Made by a program: the position numbers and the translations under genes. A DNA stretch of 16,085 nucleotides. Source: Bacillota bacterium (lineage in GTDB: Bacteria > Bacillota > Bacilli > Lactobacillales > Streptococcaceae). This document shows positions 7,215-15,583 of this stretch, in pieces. Numbering within the stretch: position 1 is the stretch's first letter; each line of letters opens with the position of its first letter. Under the pieces are notes generated by a model that was given only the letters and a program-made list of their open reading frames with translations, was not told the origin of the DNA and did not search any database. The stretch spans positions 1 through 16,085 of the forward strand of contig JAJXWC010000034.1 in NCBI GenBank assembly GCA_021781855.1, read 5' to 3'.

Positions 7215-7928
7215 TTAATCTTTAATTCCTAAAAGTTGCTTGATTTGCTCTACTTGCATTTTAGCATACTCTTTAGGGTTTGATTTTTGAAGCTCAGCAA
7301 GTTGTAATGCTTTTGCTGGGTTAGCTTTTAATTCTGCTTCCATTTGCGCTTGCATCTGTGGTGCTTTTTTTGTCAACGTTTCAACTTGAGATTGAGTCAG
7401 AACAAGCCATGTATCTTGTGGTACAGAAACAACTGAATGTTGTTTAACAAGCGTATTTTGTTCGCCTCCGATTCCAAAAAGTAACTTCATCAAATTTGAA
7501 CTAAATTCAAGTCGTGTTGTTGTCGTTTGGACCTTTGCGGTAGTTGTATCTGTTAATTGGTAAGTTGCTGATTTTTTGACCGACTCTACAATATTATTTT
7601 GATTTGGCTCAAAATTAGTATCTGGTTTTGCTGAGTTTGCATTGTTTCGGAAGACAAGAACATAATTTCCTGTATTTTGTCCGATTTCTGCCTTAATCAT
7701 TAAACCATACGGTGCAGTTTTATCGCCTGCAGTATAAATCTGGTGCGTACTCGTTGTTGTTACTTCTTTCATTCCCCAGTTTGTCTGGTCATGGTAAGCT
7801 AAAGCAATCATTGATAAAGCAAGCAAAAGCATTGAAAGACTTCCAACAATCCATGAAGCTGCTCCCTTCACATAGAAGAAACCGATGATGACAAAAGCGG
7901 CGAAAAGAATAATCAATAAGATAATCAT
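7215..7928 (-). CDS. DUF4811 membrane-anchored protein, partner of the efflux transporter
   Basis: 237 residues. Two hydrophobic helices (about 2-20 and 25-44) anchor a mostly soluble domain. That domain has a Thr-rich beta-like part (HQIYTAGDKTAPYG, YQLTDTTTAKVQTTTTRLEF) and a C-terminal helix rich in Gln, Lys and Glu (about 175-237). This matches DUF4811 proteins, which in lactic acid bacteria commonly sit next to DHA2-type transporters; their molecular role is unknown. The start overlaps the transporter's stop (ATGA), and the GGAGGTGAAGC of the transporter's last codons is the ribosome binding site. I infer an accessory factor for the pump. There is no lipobox or sortase motif. Confidence 0.82.
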   Translation of the reverse strand: MIILLIILFAAFVIIGFFYVKGAASWIVGSLSMLLLALSMIALAYHDQTNWGMKEVTTTSTHQIYTAGDKTAPYGLMIKAEIGQNTGNYVLVFRNNANSAKPDTNFEPNQNNIVESVKKSATYQLTDTTTAKVQTTTTRLEFSSNLMKLLFGIGGEQNTLVKQHSVVSVPQDTWLVLTQSQVETLTKKAPQMQAQMEAELKANPAKALQLAELQKSNPKEYAKMQVEQIKQLLGIKD

Positions 7929-9493
7929 GCTGCTTCACCTCCTTCAACTTTTTCTCCATTAGCTTTATGAATAATCTTTCCTTTATGCAAGAACAAAGCG
8001 GCGAAAATTCCGATAACAGCAAAAGCAAATGCAATCGCAAATGAAACATGAAAGCCTTTAAGCGCTGCTTGAATCATCTTATCTGCATAAGCAAGCGGAT
8101 TCGTAATTTTGAGATGGCTTGCAGGAGCTGCACTAGTTGTGACATTTTGTGTTACAGAAGCAAGCAGAGCAACACCAACAGATGAGGCAATCATACGTGC
8201 AGCATTATTTGATGCCGAACCCTGAGCTGCTTTCTCAACAGGTAATGAATTCATTGCTGAGGTAATCAATGGCATCATAATCATCCCAATGGCGACAAAA
8301 CGAAGCCAATAAGTAATTGTGATGAAGTGTTCGGGGGTTGACGCCGTGAGAAACATATAAGGGAAAGTTCCGATTGCCAACATGATAAAGCCGATAAAGG
8401 CAAGCTGACGGGCACCACGTTTGTTGTAAATACCACCAGCGATGGGCGACATAACCGCCATCATGATTGAACCAGGTAAGAGAAGCAGACCAGACTGGAA
8501 AGCAGAAAGTCCATGCACATTTTGCACATAAGTAGGCAGCATTAATTCGATTCCCATCATTGCTACAGTATTGATAGCAGCGATAATCGTTGTCCATGTA
8601 AATTGCTTAACTTTGAAAACGGACAGGTCAAGAAATGGGTCTTTCATGCGGAGTTGTTTAAAGACAAAGATAACGATAATCACTAGACCTGCAAAGATTG
8701 GAAGCAAAACATTTGTAAAATCGCCCCAGCCATCTGATGCGACATTGGTAAAACCAAGTAAGAAAAGTCCAAAACCAATAAGTGAAAGGAAGAGTGATAT
8801 GAAATCTAGCTTCATATCCCGATTTTTTAAAACATCACGCATCAAAAACGGTGTCAAAATTGCTGAGATTCCAACCAAAATCAAAGGCAGAAGGAAAATT
8901 GTTCGCCAGTCGCCAAGTTGTATGAAGCCGAGAAATTTTTCATGTGTAGATAAAATCCAGCCTGCATATGTTGGACCAAGTGCTGGTGCAAGTCCGATAA
9001 CTAGTCCTCCCATCCCCATCGGAACACCAATTTTTTCAGGCGGAAAAATATTTACTATGACTGTTTGGAATAACGGCATTGTGATGCCCACTGCCATTGC
9101 TTGCACAATACGACCAGCGAGAAAAATTCCCCAACTTGATGTCGGTGCAGAATAACAGATAAAAGTTCCGATAAAAAGGACGACATAAGCGACAGTAAAG
9201 AGCCAGCGTGTTGGAAATTTAGTAATCAGATAAGCCGATACAGGAATCATTATGCCATTGGCAAGTAAAAACCAAGTTGAAGCACCTTGTGCTGTAGAAA
9301 GTGTGATATTAAATTTGTCCATAAGTGTTGGGTAGGCTGTTCCTAGAAACGTTTGAGTCAGCATACCGCCAAATGTTGCAATCAAAATCAATGCGAACAT
9401 TACGTTGCGCGCATAGTGTTTCCCATGAATATCTTTATGATAATCTTTTACTGGTATCGCTTTTCTGATTGTTTCGTTTTTTTCTTCAGTCAT
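7925..9493 (-). CDS. DHA2-type (EmrB/QacA) MFS multidrug efflux transporter
   Basis: 522 residues, the normal size for a 14-TM drug/proton antiporter. After a charged N-terminus, TM1 starts near residue 31. A motif-A-like loop lies at about 78-97 (LANGIMIPVSAYLITKFPTRW), motif B at 127-140 (GRIVQAMAVGITMP) and antiporter motif C at about 165-180 (IGLAPALGPTYAGWIL), followed by DWRTIF at 195-200. These mark the QacA/EmrB/LmrB group, which exports hydrophobic drugs in exchange for protons. The ATG overlaps the end of the marR gene by eight bases, and AGGAGG lies about ten bases upstream. The MarR repressor in front and the DUF4811 protein behind point to induction by the exported compounds. The substrate cannot be deduced from sequence. 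Confidence 0.9.
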   Translation of the reverse strand: MTEEKNETIRKAIPVKDYHKDIHGKHYARNVMFALILIATFGGMLTQTFLGTAYPTLMDKFNITLSTAQGASTWFLLANGIMIPVSAYLITKFPTRWLFTVAYVVLFIGTFICYSAPTSSWGIFLAGRIVQAMAVGITMPLFQTVIVNIFPPEKIGVPMGMGGLVIGLAPALGPTYAGWILSTHEKFLGFIQLGDWRTIFLLPLILVGISAILTPFLMRDVLKNRDMKLDFISLFLSLIGFGLFLLGFTNVASDGWGDFTNVLLPIFAGLVIIVIFVFKQLRMKDPFLDLSVFKVKQFTWTTIIAAINTVAMMGIELMLPTYVQNVHGLSAFQSGLLLLPGSIMMAVMSPIAGGIYNKRGARQLAFIGFIMLAIGTFPYMFLTASTPEHFITITYWLRFVAIGMIMMPLITSAMNSLPVEKAAQGSASNNAARMIASSVGVALLASVTQNVTTSAAPASHLKITNPLAYADKMIQAALKGFHVSFAIAFAFAVIGIFAALFLHKGKIIHKANGEKVEGGEAA

Positions 9494-9938
9494 TTTTTTC
9501 GACCTCCTCTTTTACGATTTTCATGCCAAGTTCAAGGAATAATCCGAAATTCTCTACAAAATTCTGGGCTCGTTCTTCGCCCATTTCCTCTAAAACTCGT
9601 GCAACGTGACCGACGAATTGATTTCGTGAATTTTCAGCTTTTTTGCGTCCTTTATCAGTAATCGCAACTAAAATTTTCCGGCGGTCATCACGAGAAATTT
9701 CGCGTGTAACCATGCCTTTTTCTTCAAGATTATTTAAAATATTTGCAATTCGTGCGGTACTCGTGTTAGTGTATTTGGCAATATCACTAGGCACAGTTGC
9801 CTTTCCTGAGCTTTTGTAGAGATAAAACAAGACCTGATGTTCTCCTTGTGAGTAAACATTGAAACGGCTCATGACCTCTTGTTTGCCATGACCTTTCACA
9901 GCAGTCAGAAAACTTTCCGCAAGTTTGTTGTAATCCAT
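9486..9938 (-). CDS. MarR-family transcriptional regulator of the efflux operon
   Basis: 150 residues from the ATG at 9938. A GTG at 9959 would add seven residues but has no ribosome binding site, while GAAAGGA sits about eight bases before the chosen ATG. The winged-helix core is at about 30-100: VPSDIAKYTNTSTARIANIL forms the helix-turn-helix, and the wing carries the MarR signature SRDDRRKILVAITDKG (about 82-97). Long helices at both ends serve dimerisation. MarR proteins usually repress their own operon and release DNA when a small molecule binds. It is the first gene of the operon, with a consensus promoter and a palindrome on the start site, so autorepression is likely. I see no conserved Cys for redox sensing. 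Confidence 0.9.
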   Translation of the reverse strand: MDYNKLAESFLTAVKGHGKQEVMSRFNVYSQGEHQVLFYLYKSSGKATVPSDIAKYTNTSTARIANILNNLEEKGMVTREISRDDRRKILVAITDKGRKKAENSRNQFVGHVARVLEEMGEERAQNFVENFGLFLELGMKIVKEEVEKND

Positions 9939-9994
9939 TCCTTTATTCCTTTCGTTCACGAAAATCTTTTTTGTTAATTAATGGTAGAATTATC

Positions 9995-10005
9995 TAACGA
10001 CGTTA
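9995..10005. promoter_or_regulatory. Likely MarR operator palindrome
   Basis: TAACGACGTTA has five-base arms around one central base. It lies just downstream of the -10 box, on the expected transcription start. Flanking AATTA/TAATT extend the symmetry imperfectly. A MarR dimer bound here would block the promoter. Position and symmetry are seen in the sequence; binding is inferred. Confidence 0.55.
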
Positions 10006-10008
10006 ATT

Positions 10009-10037
10009 ATTATATGCGTATTATTTCTATTTGTCAA
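10009..10037 (-). promoter_or_regulatory. Consensus promoter of the marR-efflux operon
   Basis: On the minus strand TTGACA (10037-10032) and TATAAT (10014-10009) are both perfect and exactly 17 bases apart. Such a strong promoter in front of a repressor gene fits tight negative control. Confidence 0.88.
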
Positions 10038-10058
10038 GAATAAATGTTTTATCAAACA

Positions 10059-10103
10059 AAAAAGAATTTGAAATGATTACTTCATTGGTAGGGGATTCTT
10101 TTT
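10059..10103 (-). terminator. Probable terminator of the glycosyltransferase operon
   Basis: AAAAAGAAT (10059-10067) and ATTCTTTTT (10095-10103) pair over nine bases around a loop with a small inner hairpin. On the minus strand a run of six T follows. It is weaker and more AT-rich than the other terminators here, and lies about 110 bases after the last gene. Bases 10104-10214 show nothing clear. Confidence 0.45.
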
Positions 10104-10214
10104 CCTCACTAATGTTAGAGGACAAGCTGGTCTCAAAACTTATCAGGTCACGCTGTCCATCTTCACTTCGTTATGAAAGCCGTAAATAGCGGGCTCTTGC
10201 TAGGTTAAAATCCT

Positions 10215-12305
10215 TTAGGAAACAAATACAAGAACCATTTGCTCTACCAGTACACTCATGGATATGAGAATTAATACATTTTTTATTATTGTTGTCGTCA
10301 GCGGTTGATAGAGAGGATTTATCAAAGCATTTTCCTGAATTTTTTCTTGCACATTCTCAACAAAGAAAGCGAGGGATAAGACGGCAAATGGCAGATAAGC
10401 AATGAAATAGCGTGGCTGATATCCGCCAATACGGAAAGTTTCAAAAGCATACGGATAAATTTGCGCAATAAGCATGACTAAAGTGACTAACAGTGAAAGT
10501 AAAACGAAGGCAAAAAGGGGAGCAAGACGAAATTTTTTTAAAATTGTCGGGAGGCAAGCGAGACAAAGTGTCAAAAAACTTCCGCCAAACACAAGTAGGA
10601 AAGCAACATTAGGTAAATAAGAGCTTAATGACCCGAATTGTGGCAGTGTTCCTGCCGACAAACTGACATTGGTTGAAGTTAGTGGCGCGATGATATGACT
10701 AATCATCATAGCGAGTGTATGAAAAGGTTCTGAGATTTTATATATTTCTTGCGTTCCAAAATTCGGCGAATACCGATAAAGATTGGGAAAGTGACTTGGA
10801 ATGTTAATTGAAAGTGCATGATATTTTATAAAGATAGCAACCGCATAAAAAACTGCAGGGAATAAAGCGAGTGCAGATAACCAGAAATTTTTTTCTTTGA
10901 AAATCGGATGTTTATTTTTCCAAATATCATAAACGAGCAAGGCAAGGGCAATCACAACAATCATAACTAAAGCGGTCATTTTCGTGAGGAAGGCAAGACT
11001 AATTGTCCCGAAAATCAGCAAATAAGTCAGCGTATTATAACGTTGCTCAAAAAAGCGGAAAGCACCGAGGGCAAAGATTGCAACAAGTAGAAAAGCGAGT
11101 GAATCATTGTTCAAACGACAAGAATCAGAGAAAAGGAAAGTATTCCCAACTAGACCTGCTACCACCAGTAAATGCAACGTTAGATTAGGTTTGAGCCGGG
11201 TATATGCAATATACATGAAAATTGCTAATGCTAAGATGAAAAACGCCATCGTCACACTAAGCATTAAAATATAATTAAAATGCGTGTTTTCTCCTGAAAC
11301 GCGCGCGCCGAGTAAACGCATGATTTGGTAATAAAGTGGCGGGTGTCCAAGATAGTTAATTGTTGAATCCAGTCTTTCGGTAGGCCCAATCGTGAATGTA
11401 TTTTTTAGAAAGAGCTGGAAGGACAAATTAGGGGCAACCATATTGGCATAATCTGGAATGAGCCATGTGTGATTTTGCGCCAGACTGTCAATATAGCCTA
11501 TCGTTGCATTCTGGTCAAATACATAATTGAAATTTTGCCTAATAAGGAGCAATTTCATGACAGAAAGGAAGAGCGATAAGAGATATATGCCTAAAATAAT
11601 CGGTTTTTTCAGTACTTTTCGATTGCCAAATAAAACACCAAGCATGATTAAAGCCAAGATGAAAAGTGCAATAAAACTATATGATTTCGCTTGTACCCGC
11701 CCCGTTGTCCATGTCAGCATTGCCGCAAAATAAAAAAGGAAGAGCAAAATTGAAAAGCTGATTTTGTGAATAGTGGAAAGTTGGCTGACGGCAAACAGAA
11801 AAATGAGAAAAATAAGCACAAGAAAACTAATTTGGATGAGCGCAACTAGCGTTTGTTCTTGAGCAAGCTGAATCATCTTTTTGATTTGTGTCGCATTTAT
11901 CGTATAAATATATTTCCCGTTTTGTTTCTGCTCGCTAAGCTGTATACTTGCCTGTTTTTGAAATTGATTGTTTAGAAGATAACCTACTTCAACTTTGGCG
12001 TCTGAAATTCGCTCGGGACTAGTGATTGTAATTTTATCAGCTTTGAGCTGCTGCAAATCATAGAAAAGATAGCTGAAATAAATTTCTTTGCTCCCTGTGG
12101 CTGCCTTCAAATTTGTGGATTGATAAGCAAAGGAATCTGTCTTTTCAGCTTGAGTATAAACAATACTTGTTGCTTCTGAAGTTGTTCCTGTTCTGACCGT
12201 AATATTCAGTGGTGTATGGCTACGCAATAAGATTGCCGCTAATAAAAGAATAAAAACAATAAAGCCTGCGACAAGTAATTTTGTAGATTTAAAATATTTT
12301 TTCAT
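10215..12305 (-). CDS. GT-C-type polytopic membrane glycosyltransferase
   Basis: 696 residues. TM1 is at about 10-27, followed by an extracytoplasmic domain of about 120 residues (28-150) and then roughly a dozen hydrophobic segments. The loop with FDQNATIGYIDS (263-274) and the later YLGHPPLYYQIMRLLG (318-333) resemble the GT39/ArnT-like GT-C group, in which an acidic residue in the first outer loop is catalytic and HPPLYY is recurrent. Such enzymes take a sugar from a polyprenyl-phosphate carrier outside the membrane and transfer it to an envelope polymer or protein. The start overlaps the stop of the GT4-like gene (ATGA), with GAGGTT upstream. As last gene of the operon it is the natural user of the GT2 enzyme's product. 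The acceptor is unknown; teichoic acid or wall polysaccharide are possibilities. Confidence 0.75.
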   Translation of the reverse strand: MKKYFKSTKLLVAGFIVFILLLAAILLRSHTPLNITVRTGTTSEATSIVYTQAEKTDSFAYQSTNLKAATGSKEIYFSYLFYDLQQLKADKITITSPERISDAKVEVGYLLNNQFQKQASIQLSEQKQNGKYIYTINATQIKKMIQLAQEQTLVALIQISFLVLIFLIFLFAVSQLSTIHKISFSILLFLFYFAAMLTWTTGRVQAKSYSFIALFILALIMLGVLFGNRKVLKKPIILGIYLLSLFLSVMKLLLIRQNFNYVFDQNATIGYIDSLAQNHTWLIPDYANMVAPNLSFQLFLKNTFTIGPTERLDSTINYLGHPPLYYQIMRLLGARVSGENTHFNYILMLSVTMAFFILALAIFMYIAYTRLKPNLTLHLLVVAGLVGNTFLFSDSCRLNNDSLAFLLVAIFALGAFRFFEQRYNTLTYLLIFGTISLAFLTKMTALVMIVVIALALLVYDIWKNKHPIFKEKNFWLSALALFPAVFYAVAIFIKYHALSINIPSHFPNLYRYSPNFGTQEIYKISEPFHTLAMMISHIIAPLTSTNVSLSAGTLPQFGSLSSYLPNVAFLLVFGGSFLTLCLACLPTILKKFRLAPLFAFVLLSLLVTLVMLIAQIYPYAFETFRIGGYQPRYFIAYLPFAVLSLAFFVENVQEKIQENALINPLYQPLTTTIIKNVLILISMSVLVEQMVLVFVS

Positions 12306-13285
12306 TGGCTAACCTCATAATAATACTGCAAAATGGCATCAGCGAGCGCTTGCGCATCGCCGCGCGGAACAAAAATATGCTGCTGGTCTGGTTTAAATAA
12401 TTCGTGATTTGCCGCAGAATCTCCGAGAATCATCGGCTTGTTCATCGCTTCATAAATGTAAGTTTTTCCTGCAATCGTGCGGTTTGCCTTTCCGATATCT
12501 GCTGCGAAATGTCCCGCAAGCGTTAAATCTGCTTGAGCAATTTTTTCAGCTAACTCAGGTTGTGAAAGCCAATCGTAAAAAGTAGTATGCGGAAAATTAC
12601 TTTTGTCTGCTTTGACAGGGCCGATTATTGTAAAATGAATTTTTGACCAGTCTGTCAAAAGCTGCATGCTACTCATTATCACTTCTACACCTTGCACTGG
12701 TAAAATTGACCCAAAATATAAAACTTCAAACTGTGTTTTATCAGATTTTACTGCTTGTTCTACTTGATAAATTGAGTCATCTGCGACTAAATACAAAACC
12801 TGAATTTTTTGCAACGGATAATGAAATTCCGCAGCGAAATAATCTCGATGGGCTTTTGTATCTGCAATAACCAAATTTGCCTTATGAATCGTTTGCCAGT
12901 CTAAAAAATGCAAAAATCTCGCAGGAAAACGACCCAAACGAAATTTTTTTCTATCATCGACCAAAGTATCGAAAAACGAAATAAAGAAATCCAAAATAAG
13001 AACCTTTGAACGTGGAAAAAATGGAAAAAGTACAAATAAAAGCTGTGGGGCAAAGCCGACAAACAGAACATCAAAATCGCGTTTAAATAGAGCAAGCAAA
13101 GCATAAAAATAAACGAAAAGCAGACGTTTTGGATACGATGATGAATTCGAAACAATCGCTGTCACTCGTGCTGCTTTATCCTTCAACAGCCGAAGCTCCT
13201 GTGAGTTACGAATATAATCTTTATTTTTCGTGGATATAAAAAGTACCCGTTGTCCAGAAACCAAATCTTCAAGCTGATTTTCCAT
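12302..13285 (-). CDS. GT4-like (GT-B fold) cytosolic glycosyltransferase
   Basis: 327 residues from the ATG at 13285, chosen because GGAGG lies six bases upstream; an ATG at 13312 has no comparable site. The N-terminal half has Rossmann-like strands (QRVLFIST, FDVLFVGFAP, ANLVIADT). The C-terminal half has FEVLYFGSILPVQGVEVIM (186-204), FTIIGP (218-223) and AGKTYIYEAMNKPMI (272-286), which match the donor-binding motifs of family GT4 (the E...P-I pattern after KT). It overlaps the flippase-like gene by 17 bases. I infer that it adds a sugar to a lipid-linked or nucleotide-activated acceptor on the cytosolic face. The sugar and acceptor are not readable from sequence. The residue before the donor loop is Val-Gln rather than the common Lys-Gly. 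Confidence 0.78.
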   Translation of the reverse strand: MENQLEDLVSGQRVLFISTKNKDYIRNSQELRLLKDKAARVTAIVSNSSSYPKRLLFVYFYALLALFKRDFDVLFVGFAPQLLFVLFPFFPRSKVLILDFFISFFDTLVDDRKKFRLGRFPARFLHFLDWQTIHKANLVIADTKAHRDYFAAEFHYPLQKIQVLYLVADDSIYQVEQAVKSDKTQFEVLYFGSILPVQGVEVIMSSMQLLTDWSKIHFTIIGPVKADKSNFPHTTFYDWLSQPELAEKIAQADLTLAGHFAADIGKANRTIAGKTYIYEAMNKPMILGDSAANHELFKPDQQHIFVPRGDAQALADAILQYYYEVSQ

Positions 13286-14240
13286 CTTTATCCTCCATGG
13301 CTTTACTTTCATTCTGTCGTGTATTTTTCGACAAATACGAAATTACAATCACCAGTAAATAGCCCAGAACATCAGCAATCGTAAGCAATATGCGGATAAC
13401 AACCATGCCCAAAGCAATCGTCTGCGCCGATAAACTTCTTCCAACAATCTCTAGCATGACCGCTTCCTTAATGCCAACGCCAGCAGGTGCACCAGGCACG
13501 ACGAATCCAACCAGCCACGATAGTGTATAAGACGAAAATAGACGAATATTTTCACTCATTTGGAGATGAATACCAAGTACTGCCTGCATGACAAGTAGAA
13601 ACATCAAGCTTGAAACAGAAAGGACAATCAAGTAATAAACAAGCGCTTGAGCGATTTTAAATAAGGTTGTTCTGGTAAAAAAATGCTGATAAGACTGAAG
13701 AAGTCTTTTGATTTTTTTTCGAAAAAAATAAATCAAGAAGCCAATAAGGATGAGTAAAACGGCTAAAATCAGACTAATTTCACTAACATTCACATATTTT
13801 GAAAAAATGCTGCCAACAAATTCATGCAGAAAAACAAGTGAAATCAGCCCAGCACCTATGACGTTGAGCAAAATATCCATGAGCGTTGCAAAAGCAACTT
13901 CTAACTGAGGAAGTTGTTTATTGACTGCTAATTCTTGCCTACCAGCATACTGAAAAACATTTCCTGGTATGTATTTCATCAAATTTGATTTGACAAAGAC
14001 GGGAATAACTTCTCTGTAACTGACTTTTTTTCCCGAAACACTTGAAACAAGTGTTTTCCAGGGGAAAACATTGGTAATTACGATAATTGTTTGCACAAGA
14101 ATAACAAATAAACAAGGTAAGATATTTTGTATCCGAAAAAGCGTGCCGTAGTTGATTTTCTGCGACATGAGTTTTTCAATAACGAAAAAGAGGGCAACGA
14201 TTGTCAAAAGGTTGCCGAGTATTTTAATCCACTTCATCAT
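13269..14240 (-). CDS. LPG-synthase TM / flippase-like (UPF0104-type) membrane protein
   Basis: 323 residues with about eight hydrophobic segments, starting at 7-24 and 40-58. Signature parts of the lysylphosphatidylglycerol-synthase TM (AglD/UPF0104) family are visible: LMKYIPGNVFQYAGRQ (87-102) and VVPGAPAGVGIKEAVM (247-262). The catalytic aminoacyl-transfer domain of MprF is absent, so this is the stand-alone membrane module often found next to GT2 enzymes and thought to act in lipid-linked sugar handling or flipping. The start overlaps the GT2 stop by 17 bases. Its own ribosome binding site is weak, so translation is probably coupled. Two successive ATG codons (14240, 14237) are possible starts. 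The Lys/Glu/Asp-rich C-terminus is cytosolic. Confidence 0.82.
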   Translation of the reverse strand: MMKWIKILGNLLTIVALFFVIEKLMSQKINYGTLFRIQNILPCLFVILVQTIIVITNVFPWKTLVSSVSGKKVSYREVIPVFVKSNLMKYIPGNVFQYAGRQELAVNKQLPQLEVAFATLMDILLNVIGAGLISLVFLHEFVGSIFSKYVNVSEISLILAVLLILIGFLIYFFRKKIKRLLQSYQHFFTRTTLFKIAQALVYYLIVLSVSSLMFLLVMQAVLGIHLQMSENIRLFSSYTLSWLVGFVVPGAPAGVGIKEAVMLEIVGRSLSAQTIALGMVVIRILLTIADVLGYLLVIVISYLSKNTRQNESKAMEDKDGKSA

Positions 14241-15186
14241 GTTTATTTATCTTATAATCTAGCGCTCGCACGCGCAGCTGCACATCTTCCAGAATTTTAC
14301 GATTAATCGAAATCAATTCGGCAACAAGCCCGATGACAATGGTCATAAAGCCCATTAAAATCAAAATCGCAGCTAAAATCAGAGACTGAATATGTCCTCT
14401 CGCAGTTCCCGAAAAAATCAGCCAAATATAATTTCCGCCAATCAATACACCGATAATAAAAGGAACAAGACCAAGAAAAGTAAAAAATTTCAAAGGCTGA
14501 TAGGTCATAAAAGAGCGCAAAATAGTTCCCATTGAGCGTTTAACATAACCTGACATTGAGCTGAAAAGTCTTGACGGACGTAACTCTGGATTCGTTCTTA
14601 TCGGGACATCAAGCATGGCAATTTTTGTTCGCCCTGCCTGCACAATCGTTTCTAGCGTGTAAGTATATTCATTTGTAACATTGAGTTTGAGTGCGGCATA
14701 ACGACTGTAAGCTCGAAAGCCGCTTGGCGCATCATGAATTTGGGTATTTGATGCCAAACGAACAATCCATGAACCAAAACGCTGTAAGGCCTTTTTCAAG
14801 GGCGAAAAATGTTCTGTCGCCATAATCGGTCGCTCGCCAATTACGATGTCTGCTTCCTTATTTAAAATCGGACGCACCAGTTTTTCAATATCTCTTCCAT
14901 CATATTGATTATCCGCATCAGTATTGACGATGATATCAGCACCTTGTCGTAAAGCCTCATCAAGTCCTGCCATAAATCCTTTTGCCAGTCCCTTGTTACG
15001 CTTGAAAGAAACAATATGCTGTACGCCCCAATTTTTCGCCACTTCAACGGTTGCATCTTGCGACCCATCATTAATAATCAAATATTCGATTTGGTCAATA
15101 CCAGAAATTGATTTCGGCAAATCATTGAGTGCAATTTCCAAAGTTTCAGCTTCGTTATAACATGGAATCTGAATGATTAACTTCAT
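14224..15186 (-). CDS. GT2 polyprenyl-phosphate glycosyltransferase (DPM1/GtrB-like)
   Basis: 320 residues. The GT-A core opens with IIQIPCYNEAETL (4-16), followed by LIINDGSQDAT (36-46, with the DGS motif) and IIVNTDADNQYDG (85-97, with the metal-binding DAD and the Q.DG signature). HDAPSGFRAYSRYA (151-164) is the conserved acceptor-side element of dolichyl- and undecaprenyl-phosphate glycosyltransferases. Two helices (about 234-258 and 267-290) and a charged tail match the GtrB/CsbB subgroup. It transfers a hexose from a nucleotide sugar to undecaprenyl phosphate on the inner face. An AAAAGGAC site precedes the ATG. It is first in the operon, with its own extended -10 promoter, and supplies the carrier-linked sugar for the GT-C enzyme three genes later. 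The sugar is unknown. Confidence 0.88.
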   Translation of the reverse strand: MKLIIQIPCYNEAETLEIALNDLPKSISGIDQIEYLIINDGSQDATVEVAKNWGVQHIVSFKRNKGLAKGFMAGLDEALRQGADIIVNTDADNQYDGRDIEKLVRPILNKEADIVIGERPIMATEHFSPLKKALQRFGSWIVRLASNTQIHDAPSGFRAYSRYAALKLNVTNEYTYTLETIVQAGRTKIAMLDVPIRTNPELRPSRLFSSMSGYVKRSMGTILRSFMTYQPLKFFTFLGLVPFIIGVLIGGNYIWLIFSGTARGHIQSLILAAILILMGFMTIVIGLVAELISINRKILEDVQLRVRALDYKINKHDEVD

Positions 15187-15225
15187 TTTTTGTCCTTTTT
15201 CACAAATTTCAATAAATATAAGATT

Positions 15226-15234
15226 ATTATATCA
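15226..15234 (-). promoter_or_regulatory. Extended -10 promoter of the glycosyltransferase operon
   Basis: The minus strand reads TGATATAAT about 40 bases before the GT2 start codon, immediately after the terminator of the upstream gene. There is no good -35 hexamer; the extended -10 may compensate. Confidence 0.6.
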
Positions 15235-15254
15235 TCTTTGAACTATTAAAAGTA

Positions 15255-15294
15255 AAAAAGAAGGATTTGACAGTTCAGTCAAATCCTTCTTTTT
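15255..15294 (-). terminator. Strong terminator of the small HTH gene
   Basis: Arms 15255-15271 and 15278-15294 form a perfect 17-base stem (AAAAAGAAGGATTTGAC and its complement) around a six-base loop, with T-runs on both strands. It isolates the HTH gene from the glycosyltransferase operon. Confidence 0.88.
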
Positions 15295-15311
15295 CTAGTC
15301 AAAAGTTACTT

Positions 15312-15491
15312 CTATTTGACAGCTTCGTAAAAACAGCGTTTTGGAGAGATTAATGCGCCCTCTTTTTTAAGTTTCGCAATCAATTTTGACACTTCTGCTT
15401 TTTCGATACCTGTCGCAGCAGCAGCACCATTGGCATCAAGCATGACGTCAGATTTTTTGAATGCTTCTAGGACGATTTCTTTGTTATCCAT
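15312..15491 (-). CDS. Small helix-turn-helix (winged-helix-like) DNA-binding protein
   Basis: 59 residues, starting MDNKEIVLEAFKKSD. The arrangement is helix (about 3-12), NGAAAATGIEKAEVSKLIAKL as a helix-turn-helix (21-41) and KKEGALISPKRCFYEAV as a short wing (42-58). This is a minimal winged helix similar to the DNA-binding core of MarR or ArsR proteins, without a ligand or dimer domain. GAAAGGA lies about ten bases before the ATG at 15491. It is transcribed alone from an extended -10 promoter and closed by a strong terminator, with a leader of about 85 bases. It is too short and too general for a target to be named; a small transcription factor is the likely role. The composition and clean signals argue for a real gene. 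Confidence 0.82.
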   Translation of the reverse strand: MDNKEIVLEAFKKSDVMLDANGAAAATGIEKAEVSKLIAKLKKEGALISPKRCFYEAVK

Positions 15492-15583
15492 ATGACGATG
15501 TTCCTTTCTACGATTCGACCAGCAACTAACAGCAGCAAATTGCCTTTTTGTTACTCACACAGCCTTCTCGTTTTTGTACTTCC

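Noticed and set aside
8571..9155. Plus-strand frame of 194 codons opposite the efflux transporter gene.
   Set aside because: It is a shadow of a well-supported MFS gene. Its product is basic, has no recognisable family, and there is no ribosome binding site.
10074..10190. Plus-strand 38-codon frame starting MITSLVGDSFSSLMLEDK.
   Set aside because: It has no ribosome binding site, runs through the terminator stem, and every supported gene around it is on the other strand.
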